The notes under the pieces: model-generated
The model's database searches: none
Told to the model about the DNA's origin: nothing
The model's input: the letters and a program-made list of their open reading frames with translations, nothing else
Origin: Steromphala cineraria
Lineage: Eukaryota; Mollusca; Gastropoda; Trochida; Trochidae
Reading direction: 5' to 3'
Length of the DNA stretch: 64,000 nt
Assembly: GCA_916613615.1 (NCBI GenBank)
Contig: OU744721.1
Location: 74,653,060 to 74,717,059, forward strand
Shown: positions 38,801 to 47,385 of the stretch, piece after piece
Layout: the number at the start of each line of letters is the position of its first letter
Numbering within the stretch: position 1 is the stretch's first letter
Program-made: the position numbers and the translations under genes

Positions 38801-41515
38801 TTCACGTTGAAGTTTGGGACCTGGGTAGATTGCATCATTCAATGACACACCATCATACTTTGCTGAAGCATCATAAACCAACCTTACTTTCGTTGTTGAT
38901 CTATCTGGTTTGATAATTGGAAAGTGAGGAAGAAACCATTGACCTCCTGTATCTACTTCCTGTGCAGGTACTTTGCGAATGTAATCTTTATGAAGGTATT
39001 GTTGGATAACATCCTCATAAGCATTTGCAACACACTCATTTTTTGATAGTTTCTTCTCTATGTTTGTCAGACGGCTGAAAGCCATGTCATAGTTATCTGG
39101 TAGTGTTGTTGGATCTATTTTCCACGGAATTCCAACTTCATATGACCCCTTTTCATACAAAAGTGTCTCTTGTACCTTTGTCATAGCTATTTTGTCATTA
39201 GGAGACAATACAATTGAGCTCTCAGGTTTGAAATCATCAATATCCCAAAACCTATGCATCAAGGCATTCAGCTCAACATCAGTTTCGTTTGTGAAGAATA
39301 CATCAGAAAATCCAGTGTGAGAACTTTTAGAACCAACGTTCCCAATGCAAGTCCATCCCAACGGAGTTCTTCTTGCAAAGGGTTCCCCTGGATTCCCACG
39401 AACTTCTTCATATGAGCAATGCAGATCCAAGTAGTCTATGCCAATCAAAATGTCAACTTTCTGACATGAGGCAACATTTGGGAAGTCAATATCCTTTAAA
39501 TGATTCCATTTGTTTTTGTGTTTTTGCCAATCAATAACGCCCATGTTACCAGTTACCTTGGTAGTTGTCAAAGCACTCATTTTTGTTTTTATAGAACCAT
39601 CAATACTTTGAAGCATGAACTCAACTGGTTGTGTTTCAAAGGTTTCTGTTTTCCCATTCAGAACATTCACAGAAATTTTCTGTATTTTCCCTTGCAAACC
39701 TAACTCAGAAGCTACATCTTCATTTATGTACGAACGAGTACTAGCATCATCAAGCAATGCATTTACTGTGATACTTTTCCTGCCATTCCTAAGAACTACC
39801 GGTACAGTTCTAAGAGCTGTCACTGCTCGTGGCAACAAGCAAGGCATTGTTGTATGTGACCTTTCATCTTCAACCACTTTAACATCAGAATGTTGTTCAT
39901 CAAAAACATGATTTGTGTTTTGTGCATTATGGCATGGAGGTTCACTGGAAACTTTACCACTGCTAGTTTCAGAATGAAGCATTCTGTTATGCTTCTTTGT
40001 GCAACCATTTATGCCACACTCAACTAGACGTATACATGTCTTTGAACTATGCCCTTTGCCGAGACAAAGATAGCAAAGCTTGTTCTTTGTAATTGTTTTC
40101 CACCTATCAGGAACTTGCATACCACGAAAGGTCCTACAACGCCAAATCTCATGCTGTGCACTGCAAATGCTACACTGGTTAATCTTGTTCAACTGTGATG
40201 TGTTTGTTTCAACCTTTGAACTAATAAAGCATGACATCTTTTTCTTTGAATCAGAAGCAACCCTGTGATCATGTTTAAAACTCTTTTTGCTAACTCCATA
40301 AACAGCTTCAGAAGCAACTGTCAAGAATTCTGCTTCTTGCATGATCCACTCTCGCAAAACCTCTACAGACTCTTGTCTGCAATTATCAAAAAGCCATCTC
40401 TGGAAACTAACCACCATTGACTGTGTCATCTTTTTTAGAAGTGTTGCATAGAACAAACCATTCCCTAGCTCTTCAACCATATCAGTATCTATCAAGTGGA
40501 CAACCGTAACATCTAAAAGATCAGCAAACCTCTCTACATCCTGAGCATGACCTTCTCTGATTGGTTTGAAATTGTGTAATTCTTCCATTTGAATGGCAAT
40601 CAATCGACGTCTGCCACCGTATTTCCTCTCTAAACGCTCTAGAGCAATATCATAAGCTATAGCACTGTGGCCAAGACTGTCTACAACATTCAATGCTTCA
40701 TCTGCAAGGTACTGCCTCAACTGTAACAGCTTGTACACCGAAGTAGCTGATGATTGGTCAATGCATGTCATGAAAGCAGATTTCCATGTTTGATAAGACC
40801 TAACATCACCTGAAAACACTGGAATCGACACTGGTTTCAAATGTTTCCACATGTCATGTTCAACAGATTTATGATAATTGCTTTGAATTTCAAAACTATT
40901 CATGGGAGGATTCTGTTGTTTACTTTCATTAAATTTTACAGTCTGAACTAAGGGAGGTGTCTTGATTGTTTGTGTTTGAGGATTTGTTTGTATCTTGTTA
41001 TGTTTATTTGCCTGTGACTTAATCTTTGGTGCCATCTTGTGATCACCAACTGCCTGATCTTCTACATTGGAATGTGTCTCAACCTTAAATATCCTGGAAA
41101 GCCCATGACTGGACAGACTGCTTGAACATTTAGCCAAATATTCTTGTGCCAATCCGATAACCTCATCAGTTTCACTATCCAATGTGACTATTTCTACATC
41201 AACCTTTTTCATGTTAATTTCATCATTAGCTTGCTTGTACGTTTGAATCAATTCAACCATGATATCCGTTGCTTTGACTTGCAACGACATCACTTGATCT
41301 ATTCCATCTCTAATCACCCTTTTGGAGACATCGCCAACTTCCTCAACTAATGAGGTCAACCTATTCTTAGCTTTTGTGAAAGCACATTTTGCTTTAGTTT
41401 TTTGCTGTTTTATTTTTCGAATTTGACCTTCAAACTCACCTGTTTGATTTGATTTCTTATCAACAGGCACATCACCTTGTTGAGGGTCAAGGTCAGCCAT
41501 AGTATGAGTTGTCAA
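35801..41515 (-). CDS. BEL/Pao gag-pol polyprotein, 1904 aa
   Basis: One uninterrupted frame. The N-terminal 200 residues are charged and probably coiled-coil. About 230-420 resembles the DUF1759 capsid-like region of BEL elements. Zinc-binding boxes follow at 448-460 (C-x2-C-x3-H-x4-C) and 481-494 (C-x2-C-x4-H-x4-C). The aspartic protease (A17-like) has LLDDAST at 587-593. The reverse transcriptase has SRVVFGVTSSPF and YMDD at 1000-1003. RNase H follows, starting at HVFVDAS and including FWSDSLN. The integrase has an HHCC-like zinc region and D1555, D1619 and E1669. A DUF5641-like C-terminal domain and three R-K-D-Q-D-P-G repeats end the protein. Length and order fit the family. It would package and copy element RNA in cytoplasmic particles and insert the DNA in the nucleus. 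The ATG at 41515 is the first in frame; a second lies five codons later. Confidence 0.95.
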   Translation of the reverse strand: MTTHTMADLDPQQGDVPVDKKSNQTGEFEGQIRKIKQQKTKAKCAFTKAKNRLTSLVEEVGDVSKRVIRDGIDQVMSLQVKATDIMVELIQTYKQANDEINMKKVDVEIVTLDSETDEVIGLAQEYLAKCSSSLSSHGLSRIFKVETHSNVEDQAVGDHKMAPKIKSQANKHNKIQTNPQTQTIKTPPLVQTVKFNESKQQNPPMNSFEIQSNYHKSVEHDMWKHLKPVSIPVFSGDVRSYQTWKSAFMTCIDQSSATSVYKLLQLRQYLADEALNVVDSLGHSAIAYDIALERLERKYGGRRRLIAIQMEELHNFKPIREGHAQDVERFADLLDVTVVHLIDTDMVEELGNGLFYATLLKKMTQSMVVSFQRWLFDNCRQESVEVLREWIMQEAEFLTVASEAVYGVSKKSFKHDHRVASDSKKKMSCFISSKVETNTSQLNKINQCSICSAQHEIWRCRTFRGMQVPDRWKTITKNKLCYLCLGKGHSSKTCIRLVECGINGCTKKHNRMLHSETSSGKVSSEPPCHNAQNTNHVFDEQHSDVKVVEDERSHTTMPCLLPRAVTALRTVPVVLRNGRKSITVNALLDDASTRSYINEDVASELGLQGKIQKISVNVLNGKTETFETQPVEFMLQSIDGSIKTKMSALTTTKVTGNMGVIDWQKHKNKWNHLKDIDFPNVASCQKVDILIGIDYLDLHCSYEEVRGNPGEPFARRTPLGWTCIGNVGSKSSHTGFSDVFFTNETDVELNALMHRFWDIDDFKPESSIVLSPNDKIAMTKVQETLLYEKGSYEVGIPWKIDPTTLPDNYDMAFSRLTNIEKKLSKNECVANAYEDVIQQYLHKDYIRKVPAQEVDTGGQWFLPHFPIIKPDRSTTKVRLVYDASAKYDGVSLNDAIYPGPKLQRELLDVLLRFRKHPVALVCDIEAMYLQIKIPPSDRPYHRFLWRSLDRNIPPDIYEFSRVVFGVTSSPFLAQYVTQEHAKIHARQFPLAAETVIKSTYMDDGMDSVENEDKGVELYKQLSELWSKAGMHARKWLSNSVHVLEHIPSEDRASEIDLGKGHLPTTKTLGLLWKAETDIFTFKSDVPSKSENVTKRSFLSDVAKLFDPLGFVAPFAVMAKILLQQAWMTGVSWDDDITGDLKEKMKTWLQEVAELKDLEIPRCLSIEHTYLVAYHVFVDASKDAFGAVVYAVHVYANGTKSSRLIVAKSRVAPLKAVSIPRLELMAAMVGLRLAATVSKALKFEIQTVTFWSDSLNVLCWIKSNSRSFKPFVANRIGEIQSLTNPSQWFYVPTGLNPADMITRGVSASQLISSTFWWRGPPFLEQDESEWPPQSGHYNSEVQDSSLVVMPSDADFKLKPTRFSSWQRLVRVTAWVYRFLHNCSSVPEIKKMGELTLDEIKDAEMKILTKVQKDEFPEEYQALSKGKLISSNSKLISLQPVLDDDGIMRLHGRLEHADCLSLESRFPIILPRYHWVTKLIVKHYHEMGHHVMGTNQTLSLISARFWIISGREAIRAWEHECARCRKAKAKPVNPVMAPLPKFRVQPSFRAFTETGVDFAGPFFTIQGRGKKRQKRYLCLFTCLKTRAVHLELAFGLDTDSFLNAFFRMVNRRGLPQLMLSDNGTNFVGAVNELKELTQQMDKNIICRSLANRGVKWLFNPPHAPHFGGVFETMIKAAKRAIFAILSKCDVTDEDLMTAMTGAESLINSRPLTYKSAHPNDVSPLTPNHFLHGQIGGIFAPESVDSTDFHPQKHWRRIQELVRHFWRRWMREWLPSLNSRKKWTKIRPDPRVNDVVLVISPNTPRGQWQLGTVVRTYPGVDGAVRVVDVQVGKSILTRAVSRICPLEWNPLDDESPDARTTNLEEEESRRKDQDPGDPWRKDQDPGDPWRKDQDPGPMDQDPRLKIP
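35839..35920. repeat. 30-bp tandem repeat inside the 3' end of pol
   Basis: Nearly three units of 30 bp encode repeated R-K-D-Q-D-P-G-D-P-W at the C-terminus of the polyprotein. The same array is at 28686-28767 in the duplicate. Because the period is a multiple of three, it also opens frames on the opposite strand, which are not genes. Confidence 0.85.
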
Positions 41516-41593
41516 GATTGTGCTAGTTACAAATTCATTGAATTCAATATAGCCCCACTTTTACTGAGCAAACAACCCAAAATAATCAATTAA

Positions 41594-41611
41594 CCACGCG
41601 CTCTGCTACCA
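41594..41611 (-). other. Putative primer binding site of the BEL element
   Basis: On the minus strand, TGGTAGCAGAGCGCGTGG begins five bases after the 5' LTR. Its first 11 bases are complementary to the 3' end of animal initiator tRNA-Met as I recall it (ending CTCTGCTACCA). The following bases do not match that tRNA well, so the primer assignment is tentative, but position and TGG start are as expected. Confidence 0.6.
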
Positions 41612-41616
41612 TAAAA

Positions 41617-42009
41617 TGAAGTGCAGCTCACTCCTGTAATTTTAAAGGACAACAGAAATGGATACATTTCATCAAATACCATTTAATTTCCCTCAGTTTA
41701 ATATTTACAATATATACAATAATGGTCAAATTCCCACAATAATTTGGGTTGGTAATTACATTATTTCACCAAGTGTGAACTGGAGGCTTATTCAATATAA
41801 ACCCAAGCTTAAATATTCATTTAAAGCAATTGAAAATCACACATGTTGCCCCGACGGCCAACAGCGTGAGTGTGACTCAAAAATCTCCAAGTCCCAGTCA
41901 GTTGGCACGTGCAACAAGATGCACGAGCTGAAATAGACATTCTGGCCAACAACAACAACTTGCTGCGTTTTGGAGATTGTTTACTGTTCGGGAACAGCTC
42001 TTCAGCTCA
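41617..42009 (-). repeat. BEL element 5' LTR
   Basis: 393 bp, nearly identical to 34982-35374. In coding orientation it is the upstream LTR and should hold the promoter. It is followed outside by ATATC (42010-42014). Confidence 0.93.
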
Positions 42010-42014
42010 ATATC
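42010..42014. other. Target-site duplication of the BEL element, right copy
   Basis: ATATC, equal to 34977-34981. Confidence 0.85.
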
Positions 42015-42359
42015 CTTCTTATGTTGGGTGCCTTTTTAGGGAATTTGGACTTCATCGAATTTCACAGATCTGGAGACAAAGAGAGGTGTCAAAGGACTGT
42101 TTCAATCGATGGGATGGCTGGAATGTTGAAAAGTTATTACAAACGTCCCAAAACTTCTATTACGTAATAAAATCAAACAACATTGACTATAAGGGGTTGG
42201 TAAATAATAGCCTTTATTTAAGATGAATTTATATGGCACCATATCCACTGCGAAGGTCAAATGACATTGACATGTTCAACATGCAAACAAACTGACTTAC
42301 AAATTTGTATCAGTATATTTAATTACAAATAAAATGTTATAAACATTGAAAGTTGGACG

Positions 42360-42540
42360 TTAATGTTGTCAAGCAGCGCCTTCAGATGAGATGGCGAACG
42401 AATATGTGACACAAGGTTGCAAACACTTTTAGAAAAAAAATAACCTTCTTGCACCTTGTACAGCTACCATCTCCGAATTTGATTTGATTGAGTTGTATCG
42501 AAATAATCATGTCTGAGTCACCATTAATACCGTAAGTCTT
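42360..42540. repeat. Diverged repeat, partner at 50355-50545
   Basis: Shares TGTCAAGCAGCGCCTT and later ATCTC.GAA..TGATTT and GTCTG.GTCACCAT with 50355-50545 in the same order and orientation. It has no reading frame in common. The stretch from 42015 to 42359 shows nothing recognisable. Confidence 0.65.
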
Positions 42541-43904
42541 TTACATAACGAACGTTGAAGGGACACAGTATGACTGTATTATTACCCGAAATGAAAAAGT
42601 TTGCAGGAAAACACTAGTTGTTTGATTTCTACAATTTGAAATAGAAAGTAAAAAACTATGATGCTTTTGAAAGTTACTTAATGTTAATGAATTGCAAGTT
42701 AATACAAAATAATCTCGACCTTATAGTAAAATTTCAAAATAATCCGTTTCGTGTTCGTAGTGCTAGGATGCATCAAAGACATTCCAAATTTCATGATCTT
42801 AAGGTACGCAGCTGTAATGATAGTGATGAAAAATGCAAACAAAGGTGATTGTTTGCTTCAGATCAATCTTCAAGTTAAGAGGAAAAGTTAAGTTAATGAA
42901 GAAGTTGAATACGAAAACCCATGATTTTCTACTGCTACATTTTATATTGAATTCAAGAAATTTGAACCATATTTTATCACGTAAATCAGTTTACAAGGAG
43001 AATAAGGTCATTGACATGAGTCAGGCCTTTCAATTTACACTAACCAATCATATCAAATGATCTTATTTTCTAAAGATCATTGTTCTTGAAATTGTAAATA
43101 GGGTAAAAGTTTATTTGGTAATGATGCATTGCCAGCGTCCAAAGTATAATGACAATAAAACACAGAAAAATAGAAGTCATTTTTGAAATAGATCTTTTTC
43201 TCCAAACGCCTTTGTTGATGTGACAACATTGGTAATATGAAATAGTTTTAATCAAAGAATGGAATAATATTTGTGTATACAATAGAAATGGTATTCATGT
43301 ACTAAGTTAAAACATGAGCTTTCTTTTAAAATTAAAATCTTAAATCTAACGATTCATTTACTTATCAGGATGTTGATATTTAATGTTGACTTTTAGCTCT
43401 AACCGTCCACTTATGACCTTGCATGTACCATAAAGCTCTACTGATACTTAATTTGGTAACAAAAAGTAGGGTCTGATAACTGGTATCTAAATGTATCAAC
43501 TAGTTACTGTCTTTTATGAAACAACTTCAATAATTTTTGATAGTTTAAAAAAAAATGATAATGAAACAAATAAATCAAGCGGTTTGTTACAACATGTTAA
43601 CATGTTGAAGCAGCCTGCTTATGCCATACTGCTTTGACGAAAATAGACACATTATTTGTCAACAATCCTTAGGTACATAGACATAGAGGATGTTTTGATT
43701 TTGGTCAATAAATCATCTTTTAAAGATTTCACTACCGACAAAAAATCATATCTGATGAACCTCATTTAATGTCAATTGCAAATGCATCACTTGATCCTAT
43801 ACAATCTTTCAATATGACTGTTTTAAAGTGAAGTATTTGTATAAACATTAATGTTATGGCCAAGAATCAATTGAATACAGCAGTGTTCGTACTGTAACAC
43901 AAAA
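42541..43904. other. Gene-free AT-rich stretch
   Basis: No recognisable gene, RNA or repeat boundary. Frames are up to 75 codons without motifs. Confidence 0.55.
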
Positions 43905-44070
43905 ACTGTCCTTAACCCACTGAGACAAAAATAATTGGATTTCATTCTACACATTAGTATAAGGCTCTGACAGTTATATGTCTCGACAGTGTTCTTATGA
44001 ATATAATCACAAAGAGTGGACTCAGGAAGTTCACACCAGCCCATTCACACTGTCTGTCCGTAATGCCAAA
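43905..44070. repeat. Diverged repeat, partner at 53995-54165
   Basis: Shares CTTAACCCACTGAGA, AAATAATTGGATTTCATTCT and ATATGTCTCGA in order with 53995-54165. It is non-coding. The 450 bp after it (44071-44521) hold nothing I recognise. Confidence 0.7.
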
Positions 44071-44521
44071 AGACGTTTAAGAGTTTGTCCTAGTCTATGG
44101 AAATCAGTACTGCAATTATCAGAGAAAATGAGCACTTGTAACTTCACGCAAGTTCTAGATGGCAATTTAACTATGGTTTCCTATTGTTTTGCATAGTTTT
44201 ACAACAAATCAGTTTGACTTCGGCATAAGTGCATGTACACATGTACATACCTAGACAAAAAAACAGGTTTTACAAATTCACCCTTTTCGCAGCAAATAGG
44301 ATATAATTATTGTTTTACTTTTCTTCTTCCTGAAACCCTTAAATCGTAAATCTTTGCTCTTGCTACCGTACATGTTACACTTATTACTTTATTCATCCTG
44401 AATTGATCTCAACCAACAATGTGACATCATATTACCTAAGTACAAGTGTTTATTTCTGATCCCAATTGTGGGTTGTAAGGTAAAATAATCAAATAAAGCT
44501 TCATGGCCAAATCCTTTTTTC

Positions 44522-44915
44522 TAAAGGCCAACCCAAGTTCAGTATCATCATCCTTTGGAGCTAGTAAACACGTAGATGAAGTACATGTTGTTGTCGCTTG
44601 TTCTGATAGCATGTTACAGGAGGGTTTAAGGGAACTTGGTTACCGAGGAGAATTAGATTATTAGCATGGGACACACCATTAGGGAATTTAGCTCGAGGCG
44701 GGGAGCGCTGTCTTGTCTCTGTTTGGGATCGCAACCCAAGCAACATGTCAACTAGAAAATTAGATTGTAACACAGAAATAGTACAGGATCTTGAGATGAA
44801 CTTTCCATAGACTACTGTAAATGGATTTGTTGAGGATCATTTCTAAATCTAAATATATTCTCACCAAAGTGATAATATGTCCTCACACGTGTGAATTAGA
44901 CAAGGATAACCTCAC
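44522..44915. repeat. Diverged repeat related to 56641-57029 and to position 1 onward
   Basis: Shares GGAGGGTTTAAGGGAAC, GAGAATTAGATT.TTAGCATGG and ACACACCATTAGGGAATT with 56641-57029. The last part also matches 1-180. After about 44915 the similarity to those copies is lost. Confidence 0.75.
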
Positions 44916-45608
44916 GTTATGGTTAAACAAGTAAGGGTATGTTACTGATACGCTCACAACTCGTACACTGTTTGTGTAATTAGAACATAATAATGTCGAA
45001 TCAACACCTTATATTTACATATTCTGGATCAACACATTTTAAGCCTAGTATTATACATATCGATTGATTTCCCTACATGAAAAATGTTGTCAGTCAGTCA
45101 ATTAACTTATACAACATCTTTGAATAGACAATGTGATTCCGAAGGAAAGCAAACATCAAATTAAATCATCTTAAAAAGTGTTTGATCAATAACAAATTCA
45201 TCACACATAGGAATACAATAAATATTTTTTTATATATCAGTTGGAGCTTTTCCATGAAGCGGTGAGAGTGTTATTAATTATACGTCTCCAGTGACGTCCC
45301 TCTGTTACATTATTGGTTCTTTTTATCGAATAACGCTACGTGTTTAGTTTCCCCGATTTCTTGCAGGTATTCCCGACAGTTTTGGAAATTATTCATGTCT
45401 TAGGTGTAAAAAGACCAGCAACAAAGCGGGAGATCAGTGCTACTGAAACTTATAATGCCCATAGTATTTAACATGTAATTTACGTCTGATATCTGGACGT
45501 AAAATTAAATTTGATAAACAAGAAGACAGGTTCTTCCTAAAGCCTATTTCTTCTGATATAAATTGATAGAGTTGATAATGTACAAATTTCCCTATCCATA
45601 TATTAATA
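44916..45608. other. Gene-free stretch
   Basis: Nothing recognisable; AT-rich. Confidence 0.5.
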
Positions 45609-46558
45609 TTACCCTTACGGGCACATGTGTATTTTAGTGATTCTTAATGTTGAGTGATCGGTTCCTAAGAGAATGAAAGACGATTAGTCGACAGGACTAT
45701 TTTCACTTTTCATTGAAATGCCAAACTCACGCATGTATATCCTAAACAAACATTGTAGATCAATGAAAATTACTGTAAATCATATGCATTAGCCTATTTG
45801 ACAATAATGTATCCAATAATCCATAATGTTATGTGTTTAGTCTCAGTGCAATCTCAATGATTCTTTTTTTAGAACGGCACATTCTTTCTGTGTATTAACA
45901 AAAATGACTTCCATCGAAAATATTCATGAACATATCAAAATAAAGTTACTGATCCATTAATAATTGATAAGACCTAACCGCTATAGGGGCTAAAATGCAA
46001 AACATTTATATATTAAAGACACGTTTCCATACCAACATAGTCGATAAGCCCTTTGGAACAATCCGATTAGAGTAGTCGTTCTTGATACTATAAACGTAAA
46101 TGAAAGCAGCATAGAAAGAAACAAATGTGTTTAAACTTCAGATTACTTGATTATCATGGTATACACAATTGTTTCAACGTATTCTTTGAAACTTTGAAAT
46201 TTGTTTTACGTTATTACTTATGGTTTAAACTTGTTTTACATCGTACTGTAGTGGCAGGACGACTGGACGATTGAAATACTTATCATATTTATGTTTTGTG
46301 AGCCGTTTTTTTAAAGAGATTTACATCTGTTGAATTGTTTAATATTGAAACATGTATTACATTATTCTGGGGCAATATTTTTATCAGTTTCGATATTGTT
46401 TTGTAACTGAACTAAATTATAAAGCGTTGTTTACTCATTCACTCTGGAAGTGTTCGGTTTCACGCGCGTGTGAATACTGATCAGTTGATCAATGTCACAT
46501 TATTTCGACTCGAGCAGATATCCCGTAATCCCTTGTTCCCTGTTGGTTGTTCTCTAAA
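45609..46558 (+). repeat. About 1-kb repeat, left member of an inverted pair
   Basis: Aligns along its length, in reverse orientation, with 51555-52769. Shared words include GTTCCTAAGA, CATCGAAAAT and GAAAGAAACAAATGT, plus CTTCAGATTA and GCAGATATCCCGTAATC. The outer end reads TTACCCTTACGGGC after TA, and the partner ends ...GGGTAA before TA, so the pair could be long terminal inverted repeats of one element with a TA target. This copy has deletions and no open frame. Confidence 0.7.
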
Positions 46559-47207
46559 ACGGCGCATCTTATCATCAGTTATTCAACAATTACCTAACTG
46601 CAATCTGAGATTCCTACATGTATCATGCGAGGTCAAGACGATGTATTGCAATTGATTACATCATACCATTATTCAATACGGTTCAAGGGGTTGTCAGAAA
46701 TGTCAACATATCTTGTAGACAATTGATGAAATGATTTATACACTTTATACACTTTATTAAGTGTCAGCAATTAATATTTAAATAATTTTTTCTCCTGATG
46801 AACATCAGAGTTGCTTAATAATAACTAGTTTACAAAAATCATTAAAGAAAATCTAGTATGTCCCTGAAAAAAGATAACCTAATGAAATAATCAGAATGAA
46901 CGATCACAAAGTTAGCACAATTCCGTTCTTAGTTATACTGATAATGACAAAACCATTGTTCTTGTTTATCCAATAATGGTGTTATTACTACTGTTAACTG
47001 AATACAACATTCACTGCAAAGGCTCTATCATTGTCATGGAGTGATGATTATTTGCGATTGCTTTTTTAAATAATTCAATTATACATTTCAGTATTAGTAA
47101 AGTTATCAGAAATGAGTTGCTTGTTGTTTTTGCACACAAACCTGATTGAAAAAAAGTGGATATGTTATATCATGTAATACTGTAAATGCATATTTGTGAG
47201 TACAGAT
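46559..47207. other. Gene-free stretch
   Basis: AT-rich, nothing recognisable. Confidence 0.5.
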
Positions 47208-47209
47208 TA

Positions 47210-47383
47210 CAGTAGAACACGGATATAGAGAACACGGATATAACGAAAACTCGGATATAGCAAACAAATTTTCAAGTCCCATCCGCATATAATATCATTA
47301 AAATTATATGCGTACAGGGAACACTGGATATAGCGAACTAAATTCTTTGGTCCCTTGGTGTTCGTTATATCCGAGTTTTACTA
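47210..47383. mobile_element. MITE with pogo/Tigger-like ends, 174 bp
   Basis: The left end CAGTAGAACACGGATATA and the right end, read in reverse TAGTAAAACTCGGATATAA, are imperfect inverted repeats, each flanked by TA (47208-47209 and 47384-47385). Further inside, CGGATATA-CGAA words recur in both orientations. CAGTA-starting ends with TA targets are typical of Tc5/pogo/Tigger-type DNA transposons. There is no coding capacity. Confidence 0.7.
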
Positions 47384-47385
47384 TA

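Larger units (their letters stand above)
32376..39529. repeat. Tandem duplication of 7.15 kb, second copy
   Basis: 7154 bp matching 25223-32375, starting with TGCCTAGCAACG and ending at TGCCA (39525-39529), where the intact gag-pol frame continues. The host flank 32376-34976 again shows no recognisable gene. Both breakpoints end in TGCCA (25218-25222 and 39525-39529), which occurs once at the joint (32371-32375). Confidence 0.93.
34982..42009 (-). mobile_element. Complete BEL/Pao LTR retrotransposon, 7.03 kb
   Basis: Minus-strand order: LTR (41617-42009), primer binding site, one gag-pol frame, tandem-repeat untranslated region, polypurine tract, LTR (34982-35374), bounded by ATATC on both sides. 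The LTRs differ at one position that I noticed (the fourth base of the inner end: TGAAG against TGGAG). The single frame and near-identical LTRs point to a young, perhaps competent, insertion. No envelope-like second frame is present. BEL/Pao elements are widespread in invertebrate animals. Confidence 0.93.

Noticed and set aside
41658..41936. 92-codon plus-strand frame present three times (27870, 35023, 41658)
   Set aside because: It is the antisense of the BEL LTR and is repeated only because the LTR is. It shows no protein-family motif.
34982..42009. Endogenous retrovirus with envelope
   Set aside because: No envelope-like frame exists between pol and the 3' LTR, and the domain order is that of BEL/Pao.
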